Shown: piece by piece, positions 1 to 7,232 of the stretch
Position numbering within the stretch: the stretch's first letter is position 1
How the letters are laid out: every line of letters begins with the position of its first letter
Source: an uncultured Selenomonadales bacterium
GTDB lineage: Bacteria; Bacillota; Negativicutes; Selenomonadales; Selenomonadaceae
Direction of reading: 5' to 3'
Assembly (NCBI GenBank): GCA_937915885.1
Contig: CALGGP010000287.1
Span: 1 to 12,483, forward strand
DNA: 12,483 nt
The notes under the pieces: model-generated
What the model was told of the DNA's origin: nothing
What the model saw: only the letters and a program-made list of their open reading frames with translations
Database searches by the model: none
Made by a program: the position numbers and the translations under genes

Positions 1-55
1 GGGCGGGCGGGAGATAAAACTCCGTTGCCCCGCATCAACGGCGACGAATTTTGTT

Positions 56-61
56 AAGGAG
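56..61 (+). promoter_or_regulatory. ribosome binding site of ruvB
   Basis: AAGGAG lies 7 bases before the TTG at 69. It decides this start over the in-frame TTG at 51, which lies upstream of the site. Confidence 0.8.
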
Positions 62-68
62 ACAGCGA

Positions 69-1091
69 TTGAACAAAGACAGATTGATATCAACGGACGA
101 ACAGCGCGGCGACCAATGGCAGTACAGCCTCCGCCCGCGACGCCTTGTCGAGTACATCGGACAGGATAAAGTCAAAAAAAATTTATCCGTGTTCGTGCAG
201 GCGGCACGGCTCCGCGCGGAGGCGCTCGATCACGTGCTGCTCTACGGACCGCCCGGGCTCGGCAAGACGACGCTCGCGGCAATCATCGCAAACGAACTCG
301 GAGTGAATTTCAAACAGACGTCGGGACCGGCAATCGACAAGCCCGGCGATCTCGCCGCACTGCTGACGAATTTACAGCCGCGCGACGTACTCTTCATCGA
401 CGAGATACATCGCCTGCCGCGCATCGTCGAAGAAATTTTGTACTCGGCAATGGAAGATTTTGCGCTCGATATAATCATCGGACGAGGGAGCGGCGCAAGA
501 TCAATCCGATTGGATTTGTCGCCGTTCACATTAATCGGGGCGACCACGAAGGCGGGAGCATTATCGCCGCCGTTGCGCGATCGATTCGGCGTCATATCGC
601 GCTTGGAATATTATTCGACGGAGTCATTGATCGAAATAATCATCCGCGCGGCGGAAATTCTCAAGGTCGAGATCGAAGACGGAGGCGCTCGAGAGATCGC
701 TCGACGGTCACGCGGCACGCCGCGCATCGCGAATCGATTGTTGAAACGTGTGCGGGATTTTGCGGCGGTGGACGGTCGAAACGTGATCACGGACGAGTTA
801 GCGGATCGAGCATTACAGGAGTTGGAAGTCGACGGCGCGGGCTTAGATCACACCGACCGACGAATGTTGGAGGCGATGATCAAAAAATTCGGCGGGCGAC
901 CGATCGGCATTGAGACGATCGCGGCGGCAATCAGCGAGACGCGCGAGACCATTGAAGACATTTACGAGCCGTATTTATTGCAATTGGGATTTATAATGAG
1001 GACGCCGCGCGGGCGAGTGGTGACGAAGGCGGGCTATGAGCATATGCACGAGCCTTATCCCGAGGACGATAAAATTTTTTCGGAGCAATAA
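69..1091 (+). CDS. ruvB: RuvB, Holliday junction branch-migration DNA helicase (340 aa)
   Basis: RuvB is the hexameric AAA+ motor that, with RuvA, drives branch migration of Holliday junctions during recombinational repair in the cytoplasm. The protein is full length for the family. Visible motifs are Walker A GPPGLGKTT (residues 60-68), Walker B with DEIH (111-114), sensor 1 GATT (157-160), the arginine finger in PLRDRFG (Arg170), sensor 2 RGTPR (216-220), and the C-terminal winged helix with the FIMRTPRGR segment. I chose the TTG at 69 because AAGGAG at 56-61 lies 7 bases upstream. A TTG at 51 in the same frame would put that site inside the gene. RuvA is expected just upstream, outside the window. 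The gene converges on the transketolase pair and ends 28 bases from it. Product identity is essentially certain; the start is very likely. Confidence 0.97.
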   Translation: MNKDRLISTDEQRGDQWQYSLRPRRLVEYIGQDKVKKNLSVFVQAARLRAEALDHVLLYGPPGLGKTTLAAIIANELGVNFKQTSGPAIDKPGDLAALLTNLQPRDVLFIDEIHRLPRIVEEILYSAMEDFALDIIIGRGSGARSIRLDLSPFTLIGATTKAGALSPPLRDRFGVISRLEYYSTESLIEIIIRAAEILKVEIEDGGAREIARRSRGTPRIANRLLKRVRDFAAVDGRNVITDELADRALQELEVDGAGLDHTDRRMLEAMIKKFGGRPIGIETIAAAISETRETIEDIYEPYLLQLGFIMRTPRGRVVTKAGYEHMHEPYPEDDKIFSEQ

Positions 1092-1095
1092 AAAA

Positions 1096-1109
1096 TGGGC
1101 GCGAGCCCA
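1096..1109 (-). terminator. rho-independent terminator of the transketolase operon
   Basis: The short inverted repeat TGGGC / GCCCA has a four-base loop and lies between the convergent stops of ruvB and the transketolase C-terminal gene. On the minus strand the stem is followed by TTTTTATT, which fits termination of the transketolase transcript. On the plus strand the T run comes only after six A residues, so termination of ruvB here is possible but weaker. Confidence 0.7.
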
Positions 1110-1119
1110 AAAAATTTTT

Positions 1120-2067
1120 TTACGCCGATTTTTTACGTCCGAGCACTTTTTTGGCGCGCTCGACAATCGTTGCCGCGTTCAATCCGTAGGCGTCCATCAA
1201 CTCTTGCGGTTGCCCCGATTCACCGAATGTGTCTTGCACTCCGACAAATTCTATCGGCACCGGATAATTCATCGACAGGCACTCCGCGACCGCGCTGCCC
1301 ATGCCGCCCGCGATCTGATGTTCCTCCGCCGTCACGACGCAACCCGTCCTCCGCGCGGAGCCGACGATTGTCTCAACGTCGAGCGGCTTGACTGTGTGCA
1401 GATTGATCACCGTCGCTTCGATCCCGTCCGCCGATAAAATTTTCGCCGCCTCGAGCGCTTCATACAACATCGCGCCGTTGGCTATGATCGATACGTCGTC
1501 GCCCTCTCGACACACGCGCGCCTTGCCGAGCTCGAACGGCGTGCTCTCGTCCGTCACCACAGGCACCGCCTCTCGCCCGAATCTTATATAGCAAGGTCCG
1601 TCGACCGCCGCGATCGCCAACGTCGCCTTCCGCGTTTCCTCCGCGTCGCACGGCACCACCACCGTCATATGCGGCAACACTCTCATAATCGCTACGTCCT
1701 CGAGCGCCTGATGCGTCGCGCCGTCCGGTCCGACCGATATTCCCGCATGCGCCCCCGCTATTTTTACATTCAATCGATTGTAGCAGATCGTCGTGCGGAT
1801 TTGATCCCACGCCCGCCCCGCCATGAATACTCCGTACGTCGACGTGAACGGCAGCATTCCTCCGAGCGCCAGCCCCGCCGCCGTACCCGCCAAATCCTGT
1901 TCGGCGATCCCGACGTCGATGAAGTTTGACGGGAATTTGTCCCGCACCCAGACCGTTCGCGTCGATTTCGCCACGTCCGCGTCGAGCGCTATCACTCTCG
2001 AATTTTTTTCGATCAGCTCGAGCAATGCTTTGCCGTAGCCATCGCGCATCGGTACTTTTTTAATCAT
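1120..2067 (-). CDS. tkt: transketolase, C-terminal subunit (315 aa)
   Basis: This is the C-terminal half of a split transketolase, carrying the pyrimidine-binding (Pyr) domain and the C-terminal domain. With its partner it moves two-carbon ketol units between sugar phosphates in the non-oxidative pentose phosphate pathway, using thiamine diphosphate. Visible features are the Pyr-domain DVGIAEQDLAG segment with the conserved catalytic Glu56, the GISVGPDGATHQALEDVA loop (109-126), and the C-terminal domain with VVTAEEHQ. The longest open frame starts at 2187, but that extension lies inside the upstream gene and looks nothing like transketolase. The ATG at 2067 has GGAGG about 8 bases upstream. 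It overlaps the upstream stop by 8 bases (ATGATTAA), which suggests translational coupling and equal amounts of both subunits. A related family, 1-deoxyxylulose-5-phosphate synthase, is a single longer chain. Confidence 0.94.
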   Translation of the reverse strand: MIKKVPMRDGYGKALLELIEKNSRVIALDADVAKSTRTVWVRDKFPSNFIDVGIAEQDLAGTAAGLALGGMLPFTSTYGVFMAGRAWDQIRTTICYNRLNVKIAGAHAGISVGPDGATHQALEDVAIMRVLPHMTVVVPCDAEETRKATLAIAAVDGPCYIRFGREAVPVVTDESTPFELGKARVCREGDDVSIIANGAMLYEALEAAKILSADGIEATVINLHTVKPLDVETIVGSARRTGCVVTAEEHQIAGGMGSAVAECLSMNYPVPIEFVGVQDTFGESGQPQELMDAYGLNAATIVERAKKVLGRKKSA

Positions 2068-2887
2068 CGCCGTCGCCTCCGATCTCCTCGAGCGCTTGAG
2101 CCAACTGCTCATCGTTCGGCGCGTTGCCGTGCCAATTGCTGTCATTCTCCATAAACGAGACGCCCTTGCCCTTGACGGTGTGCGCAATCAAAACCGTCGG
2201 ACGCCCCTTGACGGTCGCCGCCAACTTGTAAGCGTCAATCACCGCGTCGACGTTATGTCCGTCGACCTCGATCACATTCCAACCGAAGTCGAGCCAACGC
2301 GCGGGGAGATTGTCGAGATTTTTAATCTCCTCGATGGTGCCGTCGAGCTGGACGTGATTGAAATCGACGATCGCACAGACGTTGTCGAGTTTGTTCTGAG
2401 CGGCGAACATCACCGCCTCCCAAATTTGCCCTTCCTGCAGTTCGCCGTCGCCCATCAGACAGTAGACGCGTTGAGGAGTGCCGAGCTTTTTGAAGGCGAG
2501 CGCGATCCCGTTGGTGATCGACAGCCCTTGACCGAGCGAACCGGCGGAGCAATCGAGTCCGGGCGTGTGATCCTTGTGCGGGTGACCTTGCAAGATGCTG
2601 CCCATTTGACGGAGCGTCGAGAGTTCGTCGACGGAAAAAAAACCTCGTCGAGCGAGCACGCTGTAGAGCACGGGTGCGACGTGCCCTTTCGAGAGAATGA
2701 AACGGTCGCGCTCGATCCAATCGGGATTTTTGGGATCGACATTGATGATGCCGCCGAAGTAGAGCCCGACCATGATCTCGGTCGCCGACAACGAACCGCC
2801 CGGGTGACCGGATTTCGCCTTATGGATCATCGTGACGATGTCTCGACGAACGGTGCGGCACATCGCGCGCAAATTTTTTGAGTCCAT
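2060..2887 (-). CDS. tkt: transketolase, N-terminal subunit (275 aa)
   Basis: This is the N-terminal half of the split transketolase, the domain that binds the diphosphate and Mg2+ of thiamine diphosphate. Visible motifs are SGHPGG (26-31, substrate/cofactor histidine), SKGH (66-69), a second conserved histidine in LQGHPHK, and the diphosphate-binding motif that begins GDGELQEG (146-153) and ends at Asn177. The start is the ATG at 2887, preceded at 6 bases by AGGAGG (2894-2899). An in-frame GTG at 2902 lies upstream of this site and was rejected. It is the first gene of a two-gene operon with the C-terminal subunit. It is divergent from queH, with 81 bases between the two starts that must hold both promoters. 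Confidence 0.94.
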   Translation of the reverse strand: MDSKNLRAMCRTVRRDIVTMIHKAKSGHPGGSLSATEIMVGLYFGGIINVDPKNPDWIERDRFILSKGHVAPVLYSVLARRGFFSVDELSTLRQMGSILQGHPHKDHTPGLDCSAGSLGQGLSITNGIALAFKKLGTPQRVYCLMGDGELQEGQIWEAVMFAAQNKLDNVCAIVDFNHVQLDGTIEEIKNLDNLPARWLDFGWNVIEVDGHNVDAVIDAYKLAATVKGRPTVLIAHTVKGKGVSFMENDSNWHGNAPNDEQLAQALEEIGGDGDD

Positions 2888-2968
2888 AAATGCCCTCCTC
2901 ACTGATGATATTTGCGATTTATTTCTACGGTTGCGATGAATAATCCTGCCGACGAAAGGAGCCGACGT
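2888..2968. promoter_or_regulatory. divergent promoter region between transketolase and queH
   Basis: This 81-base spacer separates two divergent starts and must contain or adjoin both promoters. It is AT-richer than its surroundings. I see an AATAAT-like hexamer at 2939-2944 on the plus strand that could serve as a -10 for queH, but no convincing -35 at proper spacing. No clear minus-strand pair is visible. No riboswitch-like structure is apparent. Confidence 0.35.
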
Positions 2969-3577
2969 ATGAAATTATTGATGCACATGTGTTGCGCGCC
3001 GTGCGCGTGTTATCCGACGGAAAAATTAAAAGCCGACGGAATTACTCCGACGGCGTATTTTTTTAATCCGAATATCCATCCGTACGAGGAGTGGCGGCGA
3101 CGGTTGAGCTCCGCGCGGAGTTTTGCGTCGACGGTCGAGATCGATCTGATCGTCGATAATCACTACGGGCTGAGAGAATTTTTGTCAAGAGTGTTTTCGA
3201 TGGTCGATGATGAGGACACGATCAAAAATCCCGACGGATATCATAAGAGGTGTCGAGTGTGCTACGCTTGGCGACTGAGTCGGACGGCGGAGTATGCGGC
3301 GGAAAATAATTTTGAGGCATTCACGTCGACGTTGCTCTACAGTCGACATCAAAACCATGACGTGATCCGATCGATCGGCGAGACGTTTGCTCGCCGGTAC
3401 GGAATAAATTTTTATTACGAAGACTGGCGGGAGGGTTGGCAGCGCGGGATCGATCGGAGCCTCGAGCTTGAATTATATCGGCAAAATTATTGCGGTTGCA
3501 TTTTTAGTGAGGAAGAACGGTTCAGCTCGGAGTGGAGGAAGCGGCGGAAAAAATATTTTAAAGCCCGCGCGGAGTGA
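2969..3577 (+). CDS. queH: QueH, epoxyqueuosine reductase (202 aa)
   Basis: QueH carries out the last step of queuosine synthesis, reducing epoxyqueuosine to queuosine at the wobble base of tRNAs with GUN anticodons. It is the cobalamin-independent replacement for QueG. The sequence shows the family signature MCCAPC (Cys8, Cys9 and Cys12, with Cys14), a second pair CRVC (Cys95, Cys98) and the C-terminal CGC (Cys175, Cys177). In the known family structure, the adjacent N-terminal cysteines and the middle pair hold an iron-sulfur cluster. The start is the ATG at 2969, preceded by AAAGGAG (2955-2961). An upstream in-frame start at 2912 was rejected because it would place this site inside the gene. 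Proximity of ruvB and queH is, as I recall, common in Negativicutes, which supports chromosomal rather than mobile context. Confidence 0.93.
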   Translation: MKLLMHMCCAPCACYPTEKLKADGITPTAYFFNPNIHPYEEWRRRLSSARSFASTVEIDLIVDNHYGLREFLSRVFSMVDDEDTIKNPDGYHKRCRVCYAWRLSRTAEYAAENNFEAFTSTLLYSRHQNHDVIRSIGETFARRYGINFYYEDWREGWQRGIDRSLELELYRQNYCGCIFSEEERFSSEWRKRRKKYFKARAE

Positions 3578-3586
3578 CGGATAGAA

Positions 3587-3624
3587 GGGCGCCGCCGACG
3601 CCCCCACCCCCCGAGGCGGCGCCC
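3587..3624. repeat. long GC-rich inverted repeat in the queH/operon convergent spacer
   Basis: GGGCGCCGCC (3587-3596) and GGCGGCGCCC (3615-3624) are perfect 10-base inverted arms around an 18-base loop that holds five and six consecutive C residues. It lies 10 bases after the queH stop. Neither side has a strong T run, so it is not a standard intrinsic terminator, although it could pause or protect both converging transcripts. The look is that of a dispersed intergenic element, but copies elsewhere cannot be seen from one window. Confidence 0.6.
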
Positions 3625-3647
3625 AACTGAGGTAGAGGTTCCCACCC

Positions 3648-3665
3648 GCGCCGACGGCGCCTTTT
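3648..3665 (+). terminator. candidate terminator of queH
   Basis: A short stem GCGCC / GGCGC with a three-base loop is followed by CTTTT on the plus strand. The stem is only 5 base pairs, so this is a weak candidate, possibly acting together with the larger hairpin upstream. Confidence 0.4.
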
Positions 3666-3686
3666 AATTACGAATTACGAATTACG
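3666..3686. repeat. three tandem copies of AATTACG
   Basis: Three exact head-to-tail copies of a 7-base unit fill the AT-rich part of the convergent spacer, just after the stop of the last operon gene. The function is unknown. Confidence 0.8.
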
Positions 3687-3693
3687 CATCGTT

Positions 3694-5424
3694 TTATCGG
3701 GCGCCGAGCTCGACGCGCAGCTGATCGTATTCTTCGCGGAGTGAGCGCAGTTGAGCCGCATCCGCCGCCGCACGAGCACCCGCATCTTTGCGTTGAGCAA
3801 TCTGCTCTTTGAATGGCGCCTCGTACTGCTCGAGCACCACGTCGAGACTTTTACTCGTCGCCGCCTTCAGCTCGTCCGACAATTTATCCGCCATGTACCG
3901 GCACTTCTGATTGAGCTCCTGCCGCGCTTGCATCTCCGCTTCCATCCGCCGACGCGCCGCCTCATTGCGCGCCGCATTCGCCGCCTCCATCTTTTCTCGA
4001 TCGTCGCCGCCCCCGAACAGATCAAACAGCGTCTTCAACGTGCTAACCACCGTGATCACCGGTCCCACGATCGGTATCACCGAGCTTGCCATTTTGCCCA
4101 ACGCCGTCTTCGCCAACATCGAGCCGACCTCCGTCTTCACGAATTGCTTGCCCAGTTCCTGCACGCCCGCCGTCGCAATCGACGTTGCCAAGCCCGTTGT
4201 CGCTGCCGTCGTCGCTGCCGCCGTCAATACCGTCTCAGCGTCGAGCGTCGGCGTAGGCACTGCGACCGACGAGCCCGTTTGTATTTCCGTCGAGCCCACC
4301 TTCGACAATCGATCCAATATCGCCTTGAAACTTGCCGCGTCCGTGCTTTGCGCGTCGAGCTTGACGCTCTCGAACGCTTTGATCTCTTGCTCCAATATCG
4401 ATGCAATCTCCGTCAATTGTCGGCTCATTTCATCCTGCACCGATTTGTTGAGCTTGCCGACCTCCGTCGCGATCAACCTGTCAATCTCCGACTGCCGCGA
4501 ACGGTTCTCCCAAATCATTTGCGGCAACGTCTCACCCAGCCGCTCCGCTCGCATGTCTATGAATAAATTCAATTGCCGACGCATCGACAGCTTTTGTCGG
4601 CTGAACGTCTCGAGCACGCCGTTCATCTTCTGCAACGCCTCGGAATCCCCGCGCCCCTCGAGCTCACGGATAAATCGATCGAGCACGCCCTCAATCTGTT
4701 TGATCCCCTGTCGCAACACATCAAACGACGTCGTCCGCTTGAGCTCCGACAAAATCACGTCCTTCAGTTCCGGCAGACCGCTTTTTTCGATCAGCACCGG
4801 TTTGTTTTTCGTCCGCCCCATCTTCGCGCGCAACGCATTCACCGTCACGATGCAATATTTTTCGTCGACATCTTCAATCCCGACCTGTTGCATGTTCACC
4901 GCGACTTTCTGTTTGATCTCGCGGAGCGCCTCCTCATTCTTGCCCATATAACCGTCCATGTCATTGAGCACGATGATAATTTTTTTGCCGGACTCGGCGA
5001 TAATTTTCATCCGCCGATAATTTTCAATCCGATCGAACGGCCCCTTCCCGCTGATCACGAACAAAACGATATCCGCCTTTTTGATGTCGCGCTCCGTCAC
5101 TTCTTCATGAGCAATCGGCGCGAATACCCCGGGCGTATCGAAAATTTTATAGCCCTGCCACTCGTAATAATCGACGCGATCGGTCGTCGGCACGTCCGCC
5201 ACCTTCGCCCGATCCGCGCCGATCAGCTCGTTGATGATGCTGCTCTTGCCGGCGTTGTAAATCCCGTACATCATGATCTGCGGCTCGACCTTCTTGATCT
5301 TTTGAGCGTTGAGGTCGGCAAATTCCGTCGCGAACGGCGCCGCAAAATCATAGCGCTCGAAAATTTTCTCGACGCGCGCCGCCTTTTCGTTGAGCACGCT
5401 TTGATAATCCTTCAGTTCAGCCAT
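3694..5424 (-). CDS. LeoA-like dynamin-family GTPase with a hydrophobic region (576 aa)
   Basis: This is a large GTPase of the bacterial dynamin type, the last gene of the six-gene operon. The GTPase domain shows G1 GIYNAGKSS (54-62), a PTTD switch (79-82), G3 DTPG (96-99) and a variant G4 NDMD (154-157) in place of NKxD. Residues 260-380 look helical and coiled. Residues 398-470 are rich in Ala, Thr, Val and Ile and contain SVIPIVGPVITVV (448-460), a candidate membrane paddle or transmembrane hairpin. The tail is a charged coiled coil ending in LREEYDQLRVEL. Bacterial dynamins bind and remodel membranes on GTP hydrolysis; a specific role here is inferred. AAGGAGG lies 6 bases before the ATG and overlaps the upstream stop, so translation should be efficient. 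The resemblance to LeoA is by architecture only; other DLP subfamilies are possible. Confidence 0.85.
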   Translation of the reverse strand: MAELKDYQSVLNEKAARVEKIFERYDFAAPFATEFADLNAQKIKKVEPQIMMYGIYNAGKSSIINELIGADRAKVADVPTTDRVDYYEWQGYKIFDTPGVFAPIAHEEVTERDIKKADIVLFVISGKGPFDRIENYRRMKIIAESGKKIIIVLNDMDGYMGKNEEALREIKQKVAVNMQQVGIEDVDEKYCIVTVNALRAKMGRTKNKPVLIEKSGLPELKDVILSELKRTTSFDVLRQGIKQIEGVLDRFIRELEGRGDSEALQKMNGVLETFSRQKLSMRRQLNLFIDMRAERLGETLPQMIWENRSRQSEIDRLIATEVGKLNKSVQDEMSRQLTEIASILEQEIKAFESVKLDAQSTDAASFKAILDRLSKVGSTEIQTGSSVAVPTPTLDAETVLTAAATTAATTGLATSIATAGVQELGKQFVKTEVGSMLAKTALGKMASSVIPIVGPVITVVSTLKTLFDLFGGGDDREKMEAANAARNEAARRRMEAEMQARQELNQKCRYMADKLSDELKAATSKSLDVVLEQYEAPFKEQIAQRKDAGARAAADAAQLRSLREEYDQLRVELGAR

Positions 5425-5436
5425 TGTGATCCTCCT

Positions 5437-7176
5437 TCAATGCGGGGCAAATGCTATGAAATGTTTTCGTTCGAGCCGCAATAAAATATTAGTCACGCGC
5501 TCGAGCGGCAGATTGACTCGGGCGGCAATTTCCTCGACGCTCAATTTTCCCGTCGTCAACATTATTACGTCGAGCTCCGCGCGATCAAACCGTTCGCCGC
5601 AAATTTCGACCGTTCGTCCGTCGATCGAGTGCAAATGTCGATACAGCGCTGCTACTCGAATCGGGTGCGACGCCGAAAAATTTTCCGTTGCCGTCGACGA
5701 CCGCGCCTCGTCGAGCGACAGCATCTCATAATACGCGTGCACGATCGGCAGTTGGCGCAACTTGACGAGCCACGCCCCTTGCGTTGCACTTCGACGGCGC
5801 GCTTGCTTGAGCCAACCGACAATCCTCTCCGTCGGCACGCGCCAATCGCGGAGCATCTCCTCCATTTTTTGGTTGATCGACGTGACGAATTCCGATTGCA
5901 TGCGGACGATCTCCAATCGATCGAGCCGATCGGTTTCAGTCTGCGGGAAATCGCCGACCGAAGTCAAAAATTCCGCGTCGCAAATTTTTATTCCAAACTC
6001 CGACGGTCGACGCGTCATCGGCGTCTCCGGCAGCGGCCAATACGTTACCGCGCCCAGCTCGACCGTGCCCTGCCCTTCCTCGAGCAGCCGCATCGCAAAA
6101 TTTTTATCCGCCTCGAAAATCTCTCGCGTGAAATGCGCGCCGCCCAAAATGATATTGCCGTAAATCTGTTCGATGCCCGCGTCGCGACAGCGCCTCACGA
6201 CTTCGACGATCTCATCGGGCGTCGACTGCTTACCGTAGGCTTTCAAAACTTTGTCGGTGCCCGCCTCGATGCCGAGCTGGATTCGATGACAGCCGCCGTC
6301 GGCAAGGTACTCGATTATCTCGGGGTGCTGATACATCGTGTGGACGTGCCCTTCGCAAAACCAATTGAAGTCGAAAATTTTTCGGCGCGCGGCAAGCCCT
6401 TCGCAAAGGCGACGAACGCGCTCGGGATTGAGCGTCAAGGTGTCGTCGGTGAAGAACAGATAAAATCCTCCGCCTTCGGAACGCGCGCGCCGCCAATGCT
6501 CCACATAAAAATCGACTTCGGCAAGCACGTTGTCAATCGAGCGAAAGCGGACGGTTCGAGTGTGCGTCCCTTCGTGGCAGAACGCGCAACGGAAAGGACA
6601 GCCCCGCCCCGTCATGATGTTGAGCCCGCGATAAAAATGATGCGGCTCGAGAAAACAGTCTTCGTCAATGAACGGGAGCGCGTCAAGATTTTTTATGAGC
6701 GGACGCTCGGGATTGATTTTGAGCCCGTCGACCGTCGGATAAGCAATGCCTCTGATATTTTCGAGCGCGCCGACTTCGTCGAGGAAAAAATTCATCAGCT
6801 CGAGCACCGTCAATTCGCCCTCGTATCGAACGACCGCGTTGCACTTCGATTGCATAAAAAAATTTTCGTCGAGCGCCGTCGCTTGAGGTCCGCCCACGAT
6901 CACCGGCAGATTGTAAGTCTCTCGAATGTGGCGGCTCAAAAAAATATTTTCCGTGACGTTTTCAAAGTCGCAGTACAATCCGATCATCGACGTCGCCCGC
7001 GCGGAACAAAGATCATTGACGATCGACAGCCCGCGCTCGAGAGTGCCGGAAAAACTTTTGGCATCGAAGCCCTCACGTCGGACGAAGGCGGCGAGCAGAT
7101 AAATCCCCAAAAAGCCGCCGTGCGTCGGCTCCACGTTTATGTATCGACGATGCAGATTCAAAAATAAAATGTCCAT
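5437..7176 (-). CDS. B12-binding-type radical SAM enzyme with C-terminal winged-helix-like segment (579 aa)
   Basis: This enzyme has the layout of cobalamin-binding-domain radical SAM proteins. An N-terminal Rossmann-like region (about 1-130) includes PTHGGFLGIYLLAAFVR and VIVGGPQAT. The radical SAM barrel follows, with the cluster motif CPFRCAFC (Cys193, Cys197, Cys200), then DD and a GIEAGTD segment (302-308) typical of the fold. No DxHxxG cobalamin motif is visible, as is common in this class. The last 50 residues (about 530-576) resemble a winged helix (LSVEEIAARVNLPLERVTNILLRL), reminiscent of PqqD-type peptide-recognition domains but not proven to be one. Known relatives methylate or rearrange unreactive carbons; the substrate here is unknown. 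The gene has a poor ribosome binding site and is preceded by a hairpin and a G-run array. It ends 12 bases before the downstream dynamin gene. Confidence 0.88.
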   Translation of the reverse strand: MDILFLNLHRRYINVEPTHGGFLGIYLLAAFVRREGFDAKSFSGTLERGLSIVNDLCSARATSMIGLYCDFENVTENIFLSRHIRETYNLPVIVGGPQATALDENFFMQSKCNAVVRYEGELTVLELMNFFLDEVGALENIRGIAYPTVDGLKINPERPLIKNLDALPFIDEDCFLEPHHFYRGLNIMTGRGCPFRCAFCHEGTHTRTVRFRSIDNVLAEVDFYVEHWRRARSEGGGFYLFFTDDTLTLNPERVRRLCEGLAARRKIFDFNWFCEGHVHTMYQHPEIIEYLADGGCHRIQLGIEAGTDKVLKAYGKQSTPDEIVEVVRRCRDAGIEQIYGNIILGGAHFTREIFEADKNFAMRLLEEGQGTVELGAVTYWPLPETPMTRRPSEFGIKICDAEFLTSVGDFPQTETDRLDRLEIVRMQSEFVTSINQKMEEMLRDWRVPTERIVGWLKQARRRSATQGAWLVKLRQLPIVHAYYEMLSLDEARSSTATENFSASHPIRVAALYRHLHSIDGRTVEICGERFDRAELDVIMLTTGKLSVEEIAARVNLPLERVTNILLRLERKHFIAFAPH

Positions 7177-7189
7177 TATAAAATTTAAT

Positions 7190-7204
7190 CCCGCCCGCCC
7201 ACCC
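7190..7204 (-). promoter_or_regulatory. four-tract G-run (G-quadruplex-type) in the leader of the B12 radical SAM gene
   Basis: The minus strand, which is the mRNA sense strand, reads GGGTGGGCGGGCGGG. That is four G3 tracts joined by single-base loops, the most stable class of predicted quadruplex. It ends 13 bases before the ATG at 7176, in the place where a ribosome binding site should be. A quadruplex there would be expected to lower translation. Formation in the cell is inferred. Confidence 0.6.
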
Positions 7205-7226
7205 TTGACAGGTTACCACCTGCCAA
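7205..7226 (-). promoter_or_regulatory. intercistronic hairpin between the two radical SAM genes
   Basis: The arms TTGGCAGGT and ACCTGTCAA (read on the minus strand) enclose GGTA. All nine positions pair in RNA, one as G-U. It begins 6 bases after the stop of the SPASM enzyme gene and directly abuts the G-run array. No T run follows, so it is more likely an mRNA-stability or translation element than a terminator. Confidence 0.55.
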
Positions 7227-7232
7227 CTGTTT

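Noticed and set aside
1..57. Open frame entering from the left edge and ending in TAA at 55-57, possibly the end of ruvA or another upstream gene
   Set aside because: Only 18 codons are visible, they do not resemble a RuvA C-terminus, and another frame is also open here, so coding cannot be supported.
1036..1437. Open frames antisense to the transketolase gene, and similar long antisense frames over the dynamin and radical SAM genes
   Set aside because: They lie opposite genes with clear conserved motifs, have arginine-rich composition typical of shadow frames in GC-rich DNA, and lack ribosome binding sites.
3666..3686. CRISPR array
   Set aside because: The units are only 7 bases long with no spacers between them; this is a simple tandem repeat.
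7177..7232. A short RiPP precursor peptide gene between the two radical SAM genes
   Set aside because: The gap is only 56 bases and is filled by the hairpin and G tracts; no ATG-led frame with a ribosome binding site is present.
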